Source: Caballeronia arvi
GTDB taxonomy: Bacteria > Pseudomonadota > Gammaproteobacteria > Burkholderiales > Burkholderiaceae
Length of the DNA stretch: 64,000 nt
Reading direction: 5' to 3'
NCBI RefSeq assembly: GCF_001544695.2
Contig: NZ_FCOM02000028.1
Coordinates: 32,571 to 96,570 of the forward strand
Numbering within the stretch: position 1 is the first letter of the stretch; the number at the start of each line of letters is the position of its first letter. The notes under the pieces are model-generated. The model was given only the letters and a program-made list of their open reading frames with translations, searched no databases and had not been told where the DNA came from. Both the position numbers and the translations under genes were made by a program. Positions 60,122 to 64,000 of this stretch are shown one piece after another.

Positions 60122-60154
60122 TGCAAATATTCTGTACCATCGATGGTGCAAATA
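60122..60154. promoter_or_regulatory. Putative operator: direct repeats flanking a 12-bp perfect palindrome
   Basis: TGCAAATA occurs at 60122-60129 and 60147-60154 as a direct repeat with 25-base spacing. Between them is the perfect palindrome ACCATCGATGGT (60136-60147). Direct repeats plus a dyad just upstream of a MocR-type gene (start 60194) fit autoregulation by that protein and control of the divergent DUF3331 gene. No -35/-10 pair was assigned with confidence. Confidence 0.5.
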
Positions 60155-60193
60155 GAAGGACCAAGATCACCCAATTCTGTGTGTACTAAGAAC

Positions 60194-61603
60194 ATGGATT
60201 CAGACTTCCAGATTCAGCTCGACCGGACAGCGAAGCTTGCTTTGGCAGAACAGATTCGAGAGAGCATCAGCAAGGCCATAGAGTCGGGCGTGCTTGCACC
60301 TGGCACCCGGTTGCCCTCGTGGCAGGACCTCGCCGCACAGCTCGGCGTGGCGCGCGGCACAGTTCAAGCGGCATATGAACGGTTGTCCGACGCTCAGATG
60401 ATCGAAACATTCGGGGCAGGGGGCACCCGTGTGGCCCCGCGGCCCTACGTGGCGGCGACTCAACCCGCAGCGCCGCGGCTTGGAACGTTCATGAGGGCCT
60501 ATGAGGAAATGAACGCTGGGCCGGCGATCTTTCAGCTCGGCGTTCCTGCGTTTGAAGGATTACCGGATAAGCTTTTTTCGCGGGCGCGCTCATCCAATCT
60601 ACTGAAGACCGGATGTTTATCGTCCTTGCTCTATCCCGATCCCAGAGGGGAGTTCGAATTACGCAGGGAGATCGCGGGCCATCTCTCCATTGCCAGAAAC
60701 TTCCATTGCCACCCTGAGCAGGTGTTTATCACTTCGGGGTATAGCTCCGGCTTAGGCCTGGCACTGCGGGTGTTGAGTCTGGACGGTAAGAAAGTCTGGA
60801 TGGAAGAGCCCGGTTTCATGGTCACCCGAAAAGGTCTGGAGCTCGCTCGCTTGAATATCGTGCCGGTGCCGGTTGATGCAGACGGCCTCAATGTCGACTA
60901 CGGCCTGGAGATTGCCGAAGACGCTGCGTTAGCCGTCTTGACGCCCGGTCAACACGCTCCGCTGGGTCCGACCCTGTCGTTGAGGCGACGTCTTCAGCTA
61001 CTTGAATGGGCCGCCTCGAGCGACGCATGGATCATTGAAGACGACTACCTCGGCGAGCTACAACTACAAGGTAGGCCGGCGCCTGCGATGGCATCGCTGG
61101 GGGAGGGCAAACGGGTCATCCATATCGGTTCGTTCAGCAAGACGGTTAGCCCGGCTCTGCGGCTTGGATTCATCGTGGCGCCGACCGAACTGGCTAACGC
61201 ATTCTCCGAGGTGGCCGCAACACTTGCGCCTGCTCCGTCACCGGTAATTCAACTAGCCATGGCTCAATTCATGCGTGACGGCCACTACATCCGCCGGGTG
61301 CGTCGGCTCAAGCGTCTATATTCGGCCCAGCGTGACGCACTCTGCGAGCAGTTGCGAATGCGCGACGCGGAATGGGTTCATGCCGGCCTGGCCGTACTTC
61401 TCCGTCTCCCTGATGGAGCGCCCGACGTGCGGATCGTTCGCGAAGCGATGACCGTCGGCATGGCGCCATCGCCTTTGTCCGTGTGGTTTGCGAATCCGGC
61501 CTGGACTCGGTCCGGCCTCTTGCTCGGGGTTGCGACGGCGCCTCAACAGCACGTCGCCACGTCGTGTCAGCGACTGTTCGAGATCATCGATAAGTATCGC
61601 TAA
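60194..61603 (+). CDS. MocR-family (GntR wHTH + aminotransferase-like) regulator
   Basis: This 469-residue MocR protein has an N-terminal GntR winged helix (residues ~10-75; LPSWQDLAAQLGVARGTVQA is the recognition helix region). An aminotransferase-like domain follows with the PLP-lysine motif IGSFSKTVSPALRLGF, and an EDDYLGEL stretch matches the cofactor-contact region. Its target is not adjacent in an obvious way: downstream is an FtsH-type gene on the opposite strand, upstream is DUF3331. The regulator could be autoregulatory or act on distant genes. The ATG at 60194 has a modest ribosome binding site; a start at 60143 would overlap the repeats. Confidence 0.9.
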   Translation: MDSDFQIQLDRTAKLALAEQIRESISKAIESGVLAPGTRLPSWQDLAAQLGVARGTVQAAYERLSDAQMIETFGAGGTRVAPRPYVAATQPAAPRLGTFMRAYEEMNAGPAIFQLGVPAFEGLPDKLFSRARSSNLLKTGCLSSLLYPDPRGEFELRREIAGHLSIARNFHCHPEQVFITSGYSSGLGLALRVLSLDGKKVWMEEPGFMVTRKGLELARLNIVPVPVDADGLNVDYGLEIAEDAALAVLTPGQHAPLGPTLSLRRRLQLLEWAASSDAWIIEDDYLGELQLQGRPAPAMASLGEGKRVIHIGSFSKTVSPALRLGFIVAPTELANAFSEVAATLAPAPSPVIQLAMAQFMRDGHYIRRVRRLKRLYSAQRDALCEQLRMRDAEWVHAGLAVLLRLPDGAPDVRIVREAMTVGMAPSPLSVWFANPAWTRSGLLLGVATAPQQHVATSCQRLFEIIDKYR

Positions 61604-61619
61604 TTAAATCTGAAGGGCA

Positions 61620-63563
61620 TCATGCGCGTGCTTCCGCACCACACGCCGCAGCACTGAAACACACCGCTTCCCGCTCGCGCAATGGCGTGACTCCGCTCTT
61701 GCGGATGAGTTCGTAGACATATGCGCCGGGCACCGTCTCGGTCTCGGTGAGCGCGCGCGTGACATCTTCCAGAATCGACCGATTCCGCCTGAGGAGGTCG
61801 AAGCAGCGCTCGTTCATTTCGTTCAATAGCGCGTTGGCCTGTTCGATCGCGCTGTCGAGTTGCCGTCCTGCAATCTCGCGAGGCAGCGCGGCGAGACTGA
61901 ACAGATTGCCTTCGCTGCCGAATCCGAGCCGCGACACCATCTCCAGACTGATGCGCGATGCCTCCTGCAAGTCCTGCGCCGCGCCGCTCGACGCCTCGCC
62001 AAACACCAGCAACTCCGCATTGCGTCCGCCGAGCAGCACGATCAGTTCTTTTTCCAGCTCGCTGCGGCGATACAGATGCTTGTCCTGCGGCTTCGTGATG
62101 AGTGCCATGCCCAATGCGCCGCCGCGCGGCAATACCGTCAATTCCTCCAGCACGCCCGCGCCCAGCAGCGCCGCGATGATGCCATGGCCCGCTTCATGCA
62201 CGCCGACGCGACGCACTTCGTCCGCATCGAGCGCCTTCTGCGCGCCGCTCACATCACCGATGCGCACCACCTTGACCGCCTCGCGCAGATGCCCGGCGCA
62301 TACCATGCCCGCGCCTTGCCTGCGCGCGATCAGCCCGGCCTGATTGACGATCATCGACAGCGACGCGGGCGACAAACCGACCGTCAGCCGCGCGAGCTGA
62401 TCGCAGTCGATGTCCGCCGAACGCGATGGCAGCTTGCCCAGGTAATACTCGAAAATCTTCACGCGATCCACTACGTCCGGCAGACGCACCGGCACGATGC
62501 GATCGAAGCGGCCCGGACGGCGCAGCGCCTCGTCGAGATGGTCGGGGAAGTTGGTCGCGGCGACGACAATCACGCCTTCGTTCTTCTCGAAGCCGTCCAT
62601 TTCCGCGAGCAGCTGATTGATGATGCGGTTGCTTTCGCCATCGGCGGAACCGGACGCGCCGCTGGTGCGCGCGGCAAGCCCGTCGGCTTCGTCGATGAAG
62701 ATCACCGCCGGGCCGTGCTTGCGCGCCGTCCTGAACAAATGCTTGACCTTCTGAATGCCGACGCCGTAATACTTTGCGCTGAAATAGCTTCCCGTGATGG
62801 CGATGAAATGCGCGCCGCATTCACCCGCCAGCGCCTGCGCGAGCCGTGTCTTACCGACGCCGGGACCGCCCGTCATCAGCACGCCGCAGGGCGGCCGGAT
62901 GCCCATTTTCGTGAACGACTTCGGATCGCGCAGATAGGCCTTGATGTCGTCGAGCGCGGCCTTCGCTTCGACCGCGCCGATCACGTCGTCGAAGCACATG
63001 TCGGGCGGCGCGTCGATCAGCGTGGCTTCGCCCTTCATCTCACGGCGCATGTACCAGAGCATCAGAGCCAGCATCAGCACGTACACCAGCATGCTGGCCC
63101 AGTCGCGAAACATGCCGAGCAGCGGGCCGACACCCGCTTGCGTACCGACAGAAACGTTCGGCAACCACGCGATCTGATAGTCCGGCGCGCTGTCGCCCTT
63201 GGTCGGATTGAGCAGCAGCGACTGGGAGAACACCGCGAAGCGATCGGTGACGAAATAGCGCGCGCCGCTTTTCGTCGAAACGAGGATGGCATCGACCGTC
63301 ACGCCGATCGCGGCCACGCGCTTTTCGCGGATATCCGCGAGCATGCGTGAGGCGTCCTCTTCGGTATGCGTCCATGGCGACGGGTCCTGCCGCATGTGAT
63401 AGACGATGCTCGTCGCCTGCAGCGCACTGTCGTGCCGGTCCGCCTTGACATGTCGCAGCAAGCCCGAGCCGATCGCGATCAGCACGGCGACGAGCGCAGC
63501 GAGGGCGATGAAGAGCCGCCGCCGGCCACGCCGGGTCCATCGTCCGTTCTTTGCCGGTTTCAT
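61620..63563 (-). CDS. FtsH-like membrane AAA zinc protease (accessory paralogue)
   Basis: This 647-residue protein has two transmembrane helices (about residues 17-37 and 162-180) enclosing a periplasmic domain. An AAA ATPase follows (Walker A GGPGVGKTRLAQAL, Walker B VIFIDEADGL, second-region-of-homology DEALRRPGRFDRIV). The C-terminal zinc protease domain carries HEAGHG (HExxH) and a downstream LGGRNAELLVFGEASSG region. FtsH degrades membrane and short-lived cytoplasmic proteins. The canonical bacterial ftsH normally sits beside the rRNA methyltransferase gene; this one sits among regulators and remnants, so it is likely an accessory copy. The start at 63563 follows GGGGAAG; a longer reading to 63650 is unlikely. 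Confidence 0.9.
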   Translation of the reverse strand: MKPAKNGRWTRRGRRRLFIALAALVAVLIAIGSGLLRHVKADRHDSALQATSIVYHMRQDPSPWTHTEEDASRMLADIREKRVAAIGVTVDAILVSTKSGARYFVTDRFAVFSQSLLLNPTKGDSAPDYQIAWLPNVSVGTQAGVGPLLGMFRDWASMLVYVLMLALMLWYMRREMKGEATLIDAPPDMCFDDVIGAVEAKAALDDIKAYLRDPKSFTKMGIRPPCGVLMTGGPGVGKTRLAQALAGECGAHFIAITGSYFSAKYYGVGIQKVKHLFRTARKHGPAVIFIDEADGLAARTSGASGSADGESNRIINQLLAEMDGFEKNEGVIVVAATNFPDHLDEALRRPGRFDRIVPVRLPDVVDRVKIFEYYLGKLPSRSADIDCDQLARLTVGLSPASLSMIVNQAGLIARRQGAGMVCAGHLREAVKVVRIGDVSGAQKALDADEVRRVGVHEAGHGIIAALLGAGVLEELTVLPRGGALGMALITKPQDKHLYRRSELEKELIVLLGGRNAELLVFGEASSGAAQDLQEASRISLEMVSRLGFGSEGNLFSLAALPREIAGRQLDSAIEQANALLNEMNERCFDLLRRNRSILEDVTRALTETETVPGAYVYELIRKSGVTPLREREAVCFSAAACGAEARA

Positions 63564-63769
63564 GCGGTTCTTCCCCGTATCGCGTAGAAATGCGTCCCTC
63601 TCGTGCGGGGACTTGTCTCTCATGCGCAGAGCCTTGCATCCTCCATGCATTGGCGGCGACGCACGAGCGCAGGCTACGGATGTTGCACGCGATGAAACTT
63701 CGCGTCCGTGCGCGCGACCGCCTTGGCGGGCGGTGCGCCCGGCGCGGGTGGGGCAGCAGATGCGAGGCC

Positions 63770-63886
63770 TTGCAAGCTCGCCAGCGTGATTTCAGGCAGG
63801 CCGGCGCGTGCGGTCTCCACAGCGATCCGCATGTCGCACGCAAGCGCCAGTTCCAGTTCCAGCCGCCGCCATGACCGGATAGCCAA
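63770..63886 (-). pseudogene. Enoyl-CoA hydratase (crotonase) remnant
   Basis: About 29 residues, ELALACDMRIAVETARAGLP then EITLA, match the active-site helix and loop of the crotonase family (consensus ELALACDIRIA...GLPE). The rest is absent: upstream there is AT-rich sequence with terminal repeats and downstream the frame runs into unrelated Pro/Ala-rich sequence. It is a short decayed fragment, probably of a gene disrupted by a mobile element. The remainder of the 63564-63770 stretch holds no gene I can support. Confidence 0.65.
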
Positions 63887-63931
63887 TCACAATTGACATA
63901 ATACTTATTAACGCATTTTCGTATGTAGGTC

Positions 63932-63976
63932 CCAGATAGAAATGTCGTGTTTCTGCCAGATAGAAATGTCGTGTTT
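63932..63976. repeat. Tandem 21-bp repeat, candidate insertion-element end
   Basis: CCAGATAGAAATGTCGTGTTT occurs at 63932-63952 and 63956-63976 (24-base period). Short multiple repeats of this kind with a GAAATGTC core remind me of the end regions of IS21-type insertion sequences, and they abut the crotonase remnant. No transposase is visible before the window ends, so the assignment is tentative. Confidence 0.4.
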
Positions 63977-64000
63977 TGACGTAGGTTCGTGGCCAGACGA

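Overview
The window looks like a chromosomal or megaplasmid segment of a GC-rich betaproteobacterium of the Burkholderia sensu lato group (Caballeronia/Paraburkholderia type). Supporting signs are the strong G/C third-position bias, a DUF3331 gene (a family I know mainly from this group), many LysR/MocR/AraC-regulated catabolic blocks, and a Burkholderia-type porin remnant. This placement is from gene content, not from alignment. No rRNA, tRNA, CRISPR array or replication origin was recognised.

Layout. (1) 1-2776: the tail of a sugar/polyol oxidation operon (SDR, MHS-type MFS permease, zinc alcohol dehydrogenase). (2) 2942-8588: a mevalonate-degradation block. A MocR-type regulator is divergent from degradative HMG-CoA reductase, HMG-CoA lyase and a two-gene TctA-like permease without a binding protein. 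A clear direct/inverted repeat operator lies between regulator and operon. (3) 8689-25964 (minus strand): a six-gene operon encoding a 3,509-residue secreted adhesin and a TolC-like lipoprotein, two HlyD-type adaptors, a membrane M50 (site-2) protease carrying an adaptor-like tail, and a beta-barrel protein. No ABC transporter or other ATPase is encoded. (4) 26402-36321: a formylglycine sulfatase with its radical-SAM maturase, then acid-sugar genes: COG3618 lactonase/amidohydrolase, beta-hydroxyacid dehydrogenase, LysR regulator, L-fuconate-dehydratase-like enolase, MFS permease and PdxA2-like dehydrogenase. (5) 36503-42869: a SAM-cyclase-AAA-TPR signalling protein, a DUF4242 protein, and a GntP permease with a maleate-isomerase-fold protein. 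(6) 42981-51254: a guanidino/polyamine utilisation region (NCS1 permease, LysR, FAD amine oxidase-like protein, cupin, LuxR regulator, ureohydrolase, aldehyde dehydrogenase). (7) 51449-54055: a small unknown protein, an NDH-2-like dehydrogenase, an orphan double-glycine-leader peptide gene behind a near-consensus sigma-54 promoter and followed by a strong hairpin, and a porin remnant. (8) 54127-59602: a minus-strand redox/carbonyl-stress-like gene run below an AraC regulator. (9) 59695-64000: DUF3331, a second MocR regulator with its own operator, an accessory FtsH-like protease, a crotonase remnant and tandem 21-bp repeats resembling the end of an insertion element.

The two items most likely to be under-described are the ATPase-less M50/HlyD/TolC export operon and the sigma-54-controlled double-glycine peptide. 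The giant substrate of the export operon has a single cysteine, placed with a histidine in a caspase-like motif. Coordinates of starts were chosen from visible ribosome binding sites and gene overlaps. Functions rest on recognised motifs, not on database searches.
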